A DNA stretch of 64,000 nucleotides from Lachnospiraceae bacterium (lineage in GTDB: Bacteria > Bacillota > Clostridia > Lachnospirales > Lachnospiraceae): the NCBI GenBank assembly GCA_900757195.1, contig CAAEMZ010000033.1, positions 127,912-191,911 of the forward strand. The letters are read 5' to 3'. Shown one piece after another: positions 38,951-47,068 of this stretch. Positions within the stretch are counted from its first letter, which is position 1, and every line of letters begins with the position of its first letter. Under the pieces are notes generated by a model. The model searched no databases, was not told the origin of the DNA, and saw only the letters and a program-made list of their open reading frames with translations. Made by a program: the position numbers and the translations under genes.

Positions 38951-41900
38951 ATGGCAAACAAGGAAATCAGACAATTCAAAAAAGTTCTGGTTGCAAACAG
39001 AGGGGAAATAGCAATTCGTGTTTTCCGTGCTTTAAATGAGCTGGGAATTGGCACTGTAGCGATTTTTTCAAAAGAGGACAAATATGCATTATTCCGTACA
39101 AAAGCGGATGAGGCGTACCTGTTAGATGAAGAAAAGGGGCCGGTAGACGCATATTTGGATATCGACGGAATTATCCGTATTGCAAAAAATCATCAGGTGG
39201 ATGCGATTCATCCGGGTTATGGATTTTTATCAGAAAATCCGTACTTCGCAGAGGCATGTGAAAAGAGCGGTATTACATTTATCGGACCTTCCGCAGATAT
39301 GATGCGTGCGATGGGTGATAAAATTTCTTCCAAAAAAATGGCGATGGCAGCAGACGTTCCGACCATACCGGGCATTGATAAAGCCGTGGAAAACTTCGAT
39401 GAAGTCCAGGAAGCGGCAGATTTTATCGGTTATCCGGTGATGCTGAAAGCATCTAACGGCGGCGGCGGCCGCGGTATGCGTATCGTAAACTCTAAAGACG
39501 AACTGGAAAAAGCTTACAGAGAAGCCAGAGAAGAATCCAGAAAAGCTTTTGGTGATGAACAGATTTTCATTGAAAAATATCTGAGAAGTCCGAAACATAT
39601 CGAGGTTCAGGTGATTGCCGATAAATACGGCAATGCGGTACATCTTTATGACCGTGACTGTTCTGTACAGCGCCGTCATCAGAAGGTGGTTGAATATGCG
39701 CCGGCCTTTACCGTACCGGAAGCGGTTCGTCAGCAGATTTTTGAAAGCTCGATCCGCCTTGTGAAAAAAGTGGGTTACCGGAATGCGGGAACACTGGAAT
39801 TCCTTGTGGATGACCAGAATCATCCATACTTTATCGAGATGAACCCGAGAATCCAGGTAGAACATACGGTTTCCGAAATGATTACCGGTATTGATATTGT
39901 TCAGTCCCAGATCATGGTTGCCGAAGGCTATCCGCTGGATTCCGAAGAAATCGGTATTCCAAACCAGGATGCGATTCAGGTGAACGGTTACTCAATTCAG
40001 ACACGTATCACCACAGAAGACCCGGCAAATAACTTCCTTCCGGATACAGGACGTATCAACGTATACCGTTCCGGTTCCGGCGCAGGCCTTCGTTTGGATG
40101 GCGGTAACGCCTATTCCGGCGCAGAAATCCTGCCATATTATGACAGTCTTCTTGTAAAAGTTATTTCCCATGACCGGACATTTATCGGTGCGATTCGGAA
40201 ATCCCTCCGTGCGCTGAAAGAAATGCGTATTCGTGGCGTTAAGACAAATATCCAGTTCCTGATTAATGTCCTCAACCACGAAACCTTCCAGAGCGGAAAA
40301 TGTTACACAACATTTATCGAAGAAACACCGGAGCTTTATGATTTACAGAAGGTACAGGACAGAGCCACAAAGATTCTGGAATTTATCGGAGATAAGATCG
40401 TGAATCCTCAGAACGGTGACAAGCCGGATCTGGACCCGCACCGTATGCCGGTTTTTGATACAGAGAAAAAGATCTGGGGTTCCAGAGACGAATTCCTGAA
40501 GCTGGGCGCCGAAGGATTCACTCAGAAAATTCTGAAAGAGAAAAAGCTTTATGTGACCGATACGACCATGCGTGATGCACAGCAGTCTCTGTTTGCGACA
40601 CGTATGCGTACAAGAGATATCGTCGACGGTGCTTATGCAGCCAATGCGTTTCTTGCCAATGCATTTTCAGCAGAAGCATGGGGTGGTGCGACCTATGATA
40701 CAGCGTACCGTTTCCTGAAAGAATCTCCATGGCGCCGTCTGGCGGAACTGAGAAAGCGTATGCCGAATACACTGATCCAGATGCTTCTGCGTGCATCCAA
40801 TGCGGTTGGATACAGCAACTATCCGGATAATGTGGTTCAGGAATTTATCCGTATTTCCGCAGACCGCGGCATCGATGTTTTCCGTATTTTCGACAGTCTG
40901 AACTGGACAGAAAATATGAAGATGCCTGTGGAAGAAGCATTAAAGACCGGAAAGATCGTTGAAGGAACCATCTGCTATACCGGCGATATTTCCAATCCGG
41001 ATGAAACCAAATATACACTGGATTACTATATGAAGAAAGCCAGAGAAATTGAAGCGATGGGATGCCACATCCTGACGATTAAAGATATGGCAGGTCTCTT
41101 AAAACCATACGCAGCAAAAACTCTGATTACAGAATTGAAGAAGGAACTGAAGATTCCTGTGAACTTACATACCCATGACACCACGGGCAGTGGTGTAAGT
41201 ACCGTATTGATGGCAGCAGAAGCCGGTGTGGATATTGCCGATATGGCGATTGAATCCATGAGTTCTCTGACAAGCCAGCCATCCATGAATACCATCGTGG
41301 CAACACTTCACGGAACCGAAAGAGATACGGGACTGGATACGGCAGAACTTCATGAACTGAGTGAATATTATGCCCGTGTCCGTGAGGCGTACAAGCCTTT
41401 CGAAAGCGGTATGTATTCTCCGAATTCTGAAATTTACAAATACGAAATTCCGGGCGGACAGTATTCCAACCTCCTGGCTCAGGTTAAGGACATGGGCGAA
41501 AAAGACCGTTTTGACGATATCAAGGGGCTTTACAAACAGGCCAATGACCTTCTCGGAAACATTGTAAAGGTAACACCGACATCCAAGGTTGTCGGAGACC
41601 TGGCAATCTTCATGTTCAAAAATGAATTAAATCAGGATAATATTCTGACAGCCGGAAAAGACCTTTCCTATCCGGAATCTGTCGTAGAATATTTCAAGGG
41701 TATGATCGGACAGCCGGACGGCGGTTTCCCGGAAGAATTCCAGAAAATTGTTCTGAAGGGTGCAGAGCCGATCAGCGTACGGCCGGGAACACTGCTGGAG
41801 AGCGTGGATATGGTCGGCGTGGAGAATTATCTGAAAGGCAAGTTTGACCTGACTGGCTTCACACCGCTGGAGGTTCGCCAGAAAGCTGTCAGCTATGCCC

Positions 41901-42406
41901 TTTATCCGAGAGTATACGAAGATTATTGTGTGCATCTGGAAGCTTATAATGATGTATCCCAGTTAGAGAGCAGCGTTTACTTCTATGGACTGAAACCGAG
42001 AGAAGAAACGACAGTCACCATCGGACAGGGTAAAACACTGATTATTAAATATATCGGTAAAACACCGGCAAACAGCGAAGGTAAGTGTACACTGACCTTT
42101 GAAGTCAACGGTGCGGTACGTGAAGTTGTCATTGAAGACAAAAATGAAATGGTTCATGTAAATCAGCGTCCGAAAGCAGATAAATCGGAACCGAGACAGA
42201 TTGGTTCGACCATTCCTGGAACCGTTTGCCAGATTTTTGTTAAGGAAGGCGATAAAGTGGATGTCAACACACCACTGCTTGTTGTGGAAGCAATGAAGAT
42301 CGAAACAACGATTGTTTCGAAGACAGCCGGTGTTGTTGAAAAGATTTACGTATCCGAAGGAGAAAAAGTAAACTCTGAAGATTTACTTGTATCTTTTAAG
42401 CTGTAA
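38951..42406 (+). CDS. pyc: Pyruvate carboxylase
   Basis: An 1151-residue single-chain enzyme. Biotin carboxylase domain at residues about 5-460 (VLVANRGEIAIRVFRAL, GGGGRGMRIV, FIEMNPRIQVEHTVSE), carboxyltransferase domain about 530-860 (TTMRDAQQSLFATRMRT, NLHTHDTTGSGV), tetramerisation region, and a C-terminal biotinyl domain with VVEAMKIETTI, where Lys is biotinylated. It converts pyruvate, bicarbonate and ATP to oxaloacetate. Length is standard. The biotin ligase needed is encoded at 57015. It is monocistronic: terminators lie on both sides. Confidence 0.98.
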   Translation: MANKEIRQFKKVLVANRGEIAIRVFRALNELGIGTVAIFSKEDKYALFRTKADEAYLLDEEKGPVDAYLDIDGIIRIAKNHQVDAIHPGYGFLSENPYFAEACEKSGITFIGPSADMMRAMGDKISSKKMAMAADVPTIPGIDKAVENFDEVQEAADFIGYPVMLKASNGGGGRGMRIVNSKDELEKAYREAREESRKAFGDEQIFIEKYLRSPKHIEVQVIADKYGNAVHLYDRDCSVQRRHQKVVEYAPAFTVPEAVRQQIFESSIRLVKKVGYRNAGTLEFLVDDQNHPYFIEMNPRIQVEHTVSEMITGIDIVQSQIMVAEGYPLDSEEIGIPNQDAIQVNGYSIQTRITTEDPANNFLPDTGRINVYRSGSGAGLRLDGGNAYSGAEILPYYDSLLVKVISHDRTFIGAIRKSLRALKEMRIRGVKTNIQFLINVLNHETFQSGKCYTTFIEETPELYDLQKVQDRATKILEFIGDKIVNPQNGDKPDLDPHRMPVFDTEKKIWGSRDEFLKLGAEGFTQKILKEKKLYVTDTTMRDAQQSLFATRMRTRDIVDGAYAANAFLANAFSAEAWGGATYDTAYRFLKESPWRRLAELRKRMPNTLIQMLLRASNAVGYSNYPDNVVQEFIRISADRGIDVFRIFDSLNWTENMKMPVEEALKTGKIVEGTICYTGDISNPDETKYTLDYYMKKAREIEAMGCHILTIKDMAGLLKPYAAKTLITELKKELKIPVNLHTHDTTGSGVSTVLMAAEAGVDIADMAIESMSSLTSQPSMNTIVATLHGTERDTGLDTAELHELSEYYARVREAYKPFESGMYSPNSEIYKYEIPGGQYSNLLAQVKDMGEKDRFDDIKGLYKQANDLLGNIVKVTPTSKVVGDLAIFMFKNELNQDNILTAGKDLSYPESVVEYFKGMIGQPDGGFPEEFQKIVLKGAEPISVRPGTLLESVDMVGVENYLKGKFDLTGFTPLEVRQKAVSYALYPRVYEDYCVHLEAYNDVSQLESSVYFYGLKPREETTVTIGQGKTLIIKYIGKTPANSEGKCTLTFEVNGAVREVVIEDKNEMVHVNQRPKADKSEPRQIGSTIPGTVCQIFVKEGDKVDVNTPLLVVEAMKIETTIVSKTAGVVEKIYVSEGEKVNSEDLLVSFKL

Positions 42407-42427
42407 TTTAATGAAATGAATGGAATA

Positions 42428-42478
42428 CCCTCCGGTTTTGACGAAAAAAACATTCGAACAGACCGGAGGGATTTTTTT
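42428..42478 (+). terminator. Rho-independent terminator after pyc
   Basis: CCCTCCGGT (42428-42436) pairs with ACCGGAGGG (42462-42470), extended by further pairing inside the loop, followed by ATTTTTTT. Confidence 0.92.
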
Positions 42479-42483
42479 CATTC

Positions 42484-42512
42484 TTTACAAGCCATATGTT
42501 TGTGCGTATAAT
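42484..42512 (+). promoter_or_regulatory. Sigma-A promoter for the PurF paralogue
   Basis: TTTACA (42484-42489), 17-nt spacer, TATAAT (42507-42512), giving a leader of about 100 nt. Confidence 0.8.
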
Positions 42513-42574
42513 ACTATTGGAATTTACATCCGAAGATGTAGATGACAGAAACTTTAAACTAGGATAAAATTATG

Positions 42575-42596
42575 GCCGGCCGCGGGCGGCGACGGC
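42575..42596 (+). other. GC-rich stem-loop in the leader of the PurF paralogue
   Basis: GCCG-GCCG-CGGG-CGGC-GA-CGGC (42575-42596) folds into two stacked 4-bp stems with a GA bulge, within otherwise AT-rich sequence and just upstream of the GAAAGGA RBS. No T-run follows, so it is not a terminator. It does not match a purine riboswitch core that I can recognise. Confidence 0.5.
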
Positions 42597-42618
42597 TTAA
42601 TAATGGAAAGGATTTAAC

Positions 42619-44028
42619 ATGGGCGGATTTTTTGGCGTTGCATCAAAAAGAGATTGTGTTGTAGACTTGTATTTTGGCGTAGATTATCATACGCATCTGG
42701 GAGCGCGGAGAGGCGGACTGGTTGTCTGCGGTGAAGAAGGCTTCCAGAGAGCGATTCATAATATTGAGAATTCACCTTTTCGTTCCAAATTTGAAAAAGA
42801 TATCGATGATTTTAAAGGAAGCATCGGCATCGGTTCGATTTCGGACAGTGAACCTCAGCCACTGATGGTCAATTCCCATCTGGGATCATTTGCGATCACA
42901 ACGGTTGGCCGGATGAATAATATGGAAGAGCTGAAGGAAAAATGCTTTGCTTTCGGTACAACTCAGTTTTTGGAAATGAGTGCGGGAAAAATTAACACGA
43001 CAGAACTGGTTGCGGCGCTGGTTAATCAGAAGGACAGTATTGCAGAGGGACTTGCTTATGCCCAGGAAGTGATTGAAGGTTCTATGAGTATTCTGGTCAT
43101 GACCCATCAGGGAATTTACTGTTCCCGGGACAGACTTGGCCGTACGCCGGTAATCATTGCAAAAAAAGAAGACGCTTTTTGTGTGACTTTTGAATCTTCC
43201 GCATTTCTGAATCTTGGATATCATCATGTCAAAGATCTGGGACCGGGTGAGATTGTATTTATCGATCCTGAGAAATATGTCGTACTGAAAGAGCCTGGAA
43301 AAGAAATGCGTATGTGTGCATTTTTATGGGTTTACTATGGTTATCCGACATCGACCTATGAAGGCCATAATGTCGAAGTAATGCGGAATAACTGCGGTAA
43401 AGAAATGGCGAAACGCGATCAGGTGGATGTGGATATTGTTGCGGGAGTTCCGGATTCGGGTATTGCCCATGCGGTTGGTTATTCCAACGAAGCCCATAAA
43501 CCTTATGGAAGACCTTTCATTAAATATACACCGACCTGGCCACGGTCATTTATGCCTCAGAATCAGGTGGAACGGAATCTGATCGCAAAGATGAAATTAA
43601 TTCCTGTTCAGGAAATGATTAAAGATAAACGGCTGCTGCTCATCGACGATTCCATCGTTCGTGGAACGCAGCTCGGTGAAACGACAGAATTCTTATATGA
43701 ATCCGGTGCAAAGGAAGTTCATGTGCGTCCGGCCTGCCCGCCGATCATGTTCGGCTGCAAATATTTAAATTTTGCCCGGTTTAAATCCGAAATGGATTTG
43801 ATCTCACGGAGAATTATCTGTGATTTTGAAGGTACGGATGAGGTCAGCCTTGAGGTGCTTCAGGAGTATGCAGATCCGGACAGCGACAAGTATAAAAAGA
43901 TGGTGGACGAAATCTGTCGTCAGTTGAATTTCACATCATTAGATTTTGCACGGCTGGATGAGCTGGAAAAAGCCATCGGTATCGAGCCATGCAAGCTGTG
44001 TACGTATTGCTGGAACGGTAAAGAATAA
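42619..44028 (+). CDS. PurF-like amidophosphoribosyltransferase paralogue without catalytic Cys
   Basis: A 469-residue protein aligned along its length with glutamine PRPP amidotransferase. True PurF starts (M)CGIFG, with Cys as the Ntn nucleophile; here the start is MGGFFGV, so glutaminase activity should be absent. The PRPP loop is intact (LLLIDDSIVRGTQLGE), and Cys residues that could hold an Fe-S cluster are kept at the end (CKLCTYCW). It might use free ammonia or have become a PRPP/nucleotide sensor. Other pur genes are not adjacent, and the downstream gene is a Na+/H+ antiporter. Confidence 0.88.
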   Translation: MGGFFGVASKRDCVVDLYFGVDYHTHLGARRGGLVVCGEEGFQRAIHNIENSPFRSKFEKDIDDFKGSIGIGSISDSEPQPLMVNSHLGSFAITTVGRMNNMEELKEKCFAFGTTQFLEMSAGKINTTELVAALVNQKDSIAEGLAYAQEVIEGSMSILVMTHQGIYCSRDRLGRTPVIIAKKEDAFCVTFESSAFLNLGYHHVKDLGPGEIVFIDPEKYVVLKEPGKEMRMCAFLWVYYGYPTSTYEGHNVEVMRNNCGKEMAKRDQVDVDIVAGVPDSGIAHAVGYSNEAHKPYGRPFIKYTPTWPRSFMPQNQVERNLIAKMKLIPVQEMIKDKRLLLIDDSIVRGTQLGETTEFLYESGAKEVHVRPACPPIMFGCKYLNFARFKSEMDLISRRIICDFEGTDEVSLEVLQEYADPDSDKYKKMVDEICRQLNFTSLDFARLDELEKAIGIEPCKLCTYCWNGKE

Positions 44029-44053
44029 ATTTACATAAGAGGGGAGAATGTTT

Positions 44054-45568
44054 ATGGATGGTGCGATGTTTATCGGGACCTGGTGGTCACTGGTACCGCC
44101 GCTGCTGGCCATTGTGCTGGCGCTTGTGACAAAGGAAGTTTACAGCTCGCTGTTTATCGGTGTTGCCTTCGGTGCGCTGCTGTATACCGGATTCCAGCCA
44201 TGGGATGCCTTTGTTGCATTTTTTGACATCATGAAGGAGAGCATGAATTTAAACATACTGATTTTTGACGTTCTGCTTGGTATGATTATCGTATTGATGG
44301 CCAAGTCGGGAGGTTCGGCAGCCTATGGAAACTGGGCGGGAAAGAAGATTAAATCCAAACGGAGCGCGCTTCTGGCCACGACCGGACTGGGTGTCCTGAT
44401 TTTTGTGGATGACTATTTTAACTGCCTGACGGTCGGTTCGGTAATGCGTCCGGTGACAGACCGCTTTAAGGTGTCCAGAGCGAAGCTTGCCTACATTATT
44501 GATGCCACAGCCGCACCGATATGTATTATCGCGCCGGTGTCAAGCTGGGCGGCAGCCGTGAACTCCTATGTGCCGGCAGATGCGGGAATTACAGGATTCC
44601 AGTTGTTCTTAAGAACGATTCCTTATAATTTATATGCACTGCTCACACTGGCAATGGTTATTTATATTGCGGTCAGCGGTTTTGACTTCGGTCTGATGAA
44701 AAAGCATGAAATGAATGCGGCGAAGGGAGATCTGTTTACTTCCGGCGCTGAAGAGTTTGAACAGGTAAAACCGGAAGAAATGTCTTCCAAAGGCCGGGTT
44801 CTTGACCTGGTGCTTCCGGTTGCTGTGCTGATTATTTCTGCTGTCGGAGCCATGATCTATACAGGCTTCCTCGGCGGTGCAACGGATATTATTACAGCCT
44901 TTGCCGGCTGTGATGCGGAAACCAGCCTTATTTTTGCCACATTTATAACAATTATGTTTATGCTGGTTCTCTATCTGCCGCGTAAAGTCGTTACGTTTAA
45001 AGGGTTCATGGACAGCTTTGTTGAAGGCTTCCGTCTGATGATTCCTGCCGTGGCTATTCTGATTTTTGCATGGTCCTTAAAGGGTGTCGGTGATGCTCTG
45101 GGGATTGCCGGATTTGTTGAGAGCGTTGTCGGCAATAATGCTTCAGCCAGCATTTTTATTCCGGCGATTATGTTTATGATCGCGATTTTCCTTGCTTTTT
45201 CCACAGGAACAAGCTGGGGAACCTTTGCGATCCTTGTGCCGATTGTTACAGCGATGTTCTCCGGTACAGCGAATCTTGAAATGATGGTGATTGCGGTATC
45301 TGCAGTTCTGGCAGGCGCTGTCTGCGGCGACCATGTATCTCCGATTTCGGATACAACGGTTATGTCTTCGGCAGGTGCACAGAGTAATCATATCAATCAC
45401 GTTTCCACCCAGATGCAGTATGCGGCAGTTGTTGCCGTGGTATGTATCGTCGGTTATCTGATCGCAGGTATTTCAAAATCCTGGATTGTATCTCTCGGAC
45501 TGAGCCTTGTGCTGCTGATCGCAGTTCTGACAGTTATGAAGAAAATGACCGGGAGCAAAGAGGCATAG
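44054..45568 (+). CDS. nhaC: NhaC-family Na+/H+ antiporter
   Basis: A 504-residue membrane protein with about twelve spans. NhaC hallmarks: FVDDYFNCLTVGSVMRPVTDRF, PICIIAPVSSWAA, FSTGTSWGTFAILVPI and GDHVSPISDTTVMSSAGA. Charged residues in these segments form the ion path. It exports Na+ (or exchanges related ions or amino acids in some members). ATG 44054 has GGGGAG 7 nt upstream; ATG 44048 is almost on top of the RBS. It lies 25 nt after the PurF paralogue and 3 nt before the C39-like gene, so all three are probably one transcript. Confidence 0.92.
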   Translation: MDGAMFIGTWWSLVPPLLAIVLALVTKEVYSSLFIGVAFGALLYTGFQPWDAFVAFFDIMKESMNLNILIFDVLLGMIIVLMAKSGGSAAYGNWAGKKIKSKRSALLATTGLGVLIFVDDYFNCLTVGSVMRPVTDRFKVSRAKLAYIIDATAAPICIIAPVSSWAAAVNSYVPADAGITGFQLFLRTIPYNLYALLTLAMVIYIAVSGFDFGLMKKHEMNAAKGDLFTSGAEEFEQVKPEEMSSKGRVLDLVLPVAVLIISAVGAMIYTGFLGGATDIITAFAGCDAETSLIFATFITIMFMLVLYLPRKVVTFKGFMDSFVEGFRLMIPAVAILIFAWSLKGVGDALGIAGFVESVVGNNASASIFIPAIMFMIAIFLAFSTGTSWGTFAILVPIVTAMFSGTANLEMMVIAVSAVLAGAVCGDHVSPISDTTVMSSAGAQSNHINHVSTQMQYAAVVAVVCIVGYLIAGISKSWIVSLGLSLVLLIAVLTVMKKMTGSKEA

Positions 45569-45571
45569 GCT

Positions 45572-46177
45572 ATGGTAAAAATTGATGTACCCTATATCAG
45601 CCAGAAAGGAAAGTATCCGACGGGGTGCGAGAGCGTCTCGACGGTGATGCTCCTTCAGTTTCTCGGTTATGATATATCTGTGGACACGTTTATCGAAAAT
45701 TATCTGGAATGTCGAAAATTTGAGATGCGGGACGGCCAGATTTACGGGGCAGATCCAAACGAGCATTTCTGCGGCAGTCCTTACAGCGAAGATGATTTCG
45801 GCTGCTATGCGCCGGTTATTAAAAAAGCGCTGGAAAAAGCCATTGGTGAATCCTATGACATTATCGATGAAACAGGGAAGCCGATGGAATGGCTGTTGAG
45901 AAATTATATCGACAAAGGGATGCCGGTGATTTTCTGGGCCTGCATTGATATGCGGGAGCCCGTGACCGGGCCGGAGTGGAAACTTCTGGATGGCGGCGGG
46001 GTCTTTACATGGATTTCCAATGAACATTGTATGTTACTGGTCGGCTATGATGCGGATGGTTATTACTTTAATGATCCCTATGAAGGGCACGGTGTGATCC
46101 ATTATTCGAAAGCCCTTGTCGAAAACCGGCACAGGGCCCAGTATGAAATGGCAGTGGGCGTTATAAAGAAAAATTGA
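45572..46177 (+). CDS. C39-like cysteine-peptidase-fold protein, cytoplasmic
   Basis: A 201-residue protein starting KIDVPYISQKGKYPTGCESVSTVMLLQFLGY, the pattern of peptidase_C39_2 proteins, with likely catalytic Cys19. The His lies in NEHCMLLVGYDADGYYFNDPY. There is no signal peptide, lipobox or membrane span, unlike many secreted relatives, so it should act inside the cell. The target is unknown. It starts 3 nt after the nhaC stop with the RBS inside nhaC, which points to tight coupling with the antiporter. Confidence 0.85.
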   Translation: MVKIDVPYISQKGKYPTGCESVSTVMLLQFLGYDISVDTFIENYLECRKFEMRDGQIYGADPNEHFCGSPYSEDDFGCYAPVIKKALEKAIGESYDIIDETGKPMEWLLRNYIDKGMPVIFWACIDMREPVTGPEWKLLDGGGVFTWISNEHCMLLVGYDADGYYFNDPYEGHGVIHYSKALVENRHRAQYEMAVGVIKKN

Positions 46178-46237
46178 GAAAAACCTCTTTTTCATGGAGC
46201 TGTGAAAGGTTCCTGAAAGAGAGGTTTTCTTTTTTTC
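46178..46237. terminator. Bidirectional terminator between the C39-like and CAT-like genes
   Basis: GAAAAACCTCTTTTTCA (from 46178) pairs with TGAAAGAGAGGTTTTC (46214-46229), followed by TTTTTTT. A-rich 5' flank suits the converging gene. Confidence 0.85.
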
Positions 46238-46248
46238 AGTGAAAGTTT

Positions 46249-46908
46249 TTACTTTGCCGGCAGCCAGTGTTCGTAGTTTTCTGCAATCTCCTGCACGGTG
46301 TTAATGAACAGGGATGTGTGATAACCGTCGGCAACAAGATGCTGAAGGTAAGCGGAAAATGGCAGAAGGACTTCGCCGTTTTGTTCAAAGTATTTGCCAA
46401 AAAGGACAATCGGGAAAAGCAGCGGTGACTTCATCGGCGTGTCATAGCTCTGGGATGTGTAGGAGAGCCATGGGATGCAGGAAATCGGTGTGAAATTATC
46501 CGGTTTTCCGGGCTTGGTTTTGACACCTTTGACGTTTTTCCAGGTTTCCATATCTTCGACACAGTTTTTATAGAATACAGAAAAGTCTTTGTTGTATTCG
46601 GACCAGATGTCGGAGAAGGTGTGGTCGTCTTTGTGAAAAATCGTATAAGACGGGTGACACTCATCCCAGTATCCGAGATTTCCTTCACGGTCATGGGCCA
46701 TCCGCATTTCCTTCTGTCGGTTGACGGCAGTGGATATGACGTAAAGAAAAACCGGATAAAAACGTAATCCGCGGGACTTAACTGCGTTTAAAAGTCCGGT
46801 GATTTTAATATTGGTGTTCAGTGTGTAGCTGGACCGGACGATGGTCCGGTAATAGTCATAGTGGTCTCTGCGTTCCCAGGTGTTCATATCGATTAAATGA
46901 AAAGCCAT
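46249..46908 (-). CDS. Chloramphenicol acetyltransferase-like protein (type A CAT family)
   Basis: A 219-residue protein, the length of trimeric CAT enzymes. The active-site motif HxxxDG is present as LQHLVADGYH, with His190 and Asp194, and the NFTPISCIPWLSYTS segment holds the conserved Ser. CAT transfers acetyl from acetyl-CoA to chloramphenicol. Chromosomal CAT-like proteins with these residues can be weak or inactive on the drug, so resistance is not proven. The gene stands alone and has no mobile element near. RBS AGGAGG lies 5' of ATG 46908. Confidence 0.87.
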   Translation of the reverse strand: MAFHLIDMNTWERRDHYDYYRTIVRSSYTLNTNIKITGLLNAVKSRGLRFYPVFLYVISTAVNRQKEMRMAHDREGNLGYWDECHPSYTIFHKDDHTFSDIWSEYNKDFSVFYKNCVEDMETWKNVKGVKTKPGKPDNFTPISCIPWLSYTSQSYDTPMKSPLLFPIVLFGKYFEQNGEVLLPFSAYLQHLVADGYHTSLFINTVQEIAENYEHWLPAK

Positions 46909-46989
46909 AAAAATTCCTCCTGATTTAAAATACTAAGCCATAAATCTATTGTATTCCCGGGTTCTTTAGATTGCAATAGGTATTAGCAC

Positions 46990-47018
46990 TTGGTTTTTGA
47001 ATTTATATCGTTTATAAT
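46990..47018 (+). promoter_or_regulatory. Sigma-A promoter for dnaE
   Basis: TTGGTT (46990-46995), 17-nt spacer, TATAAT (47013-47018), 51 nt before ATG 47069. Confidence 0.75.
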
Positions 47019-47068
47019 TGAAAGAATAGATACAAACAGACATTAGCAGATAATAAAGGTGAGATTCG

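Noticed and set aside
38951..42406. Separate acetyl-CoA carboxylase and oxaloacetate decarboxylase genes
   Set aside because: The single continuous frame has biotin carboxylase, carboxyltransferase and biotinyl domains in pyruvate carboxylase order and length.
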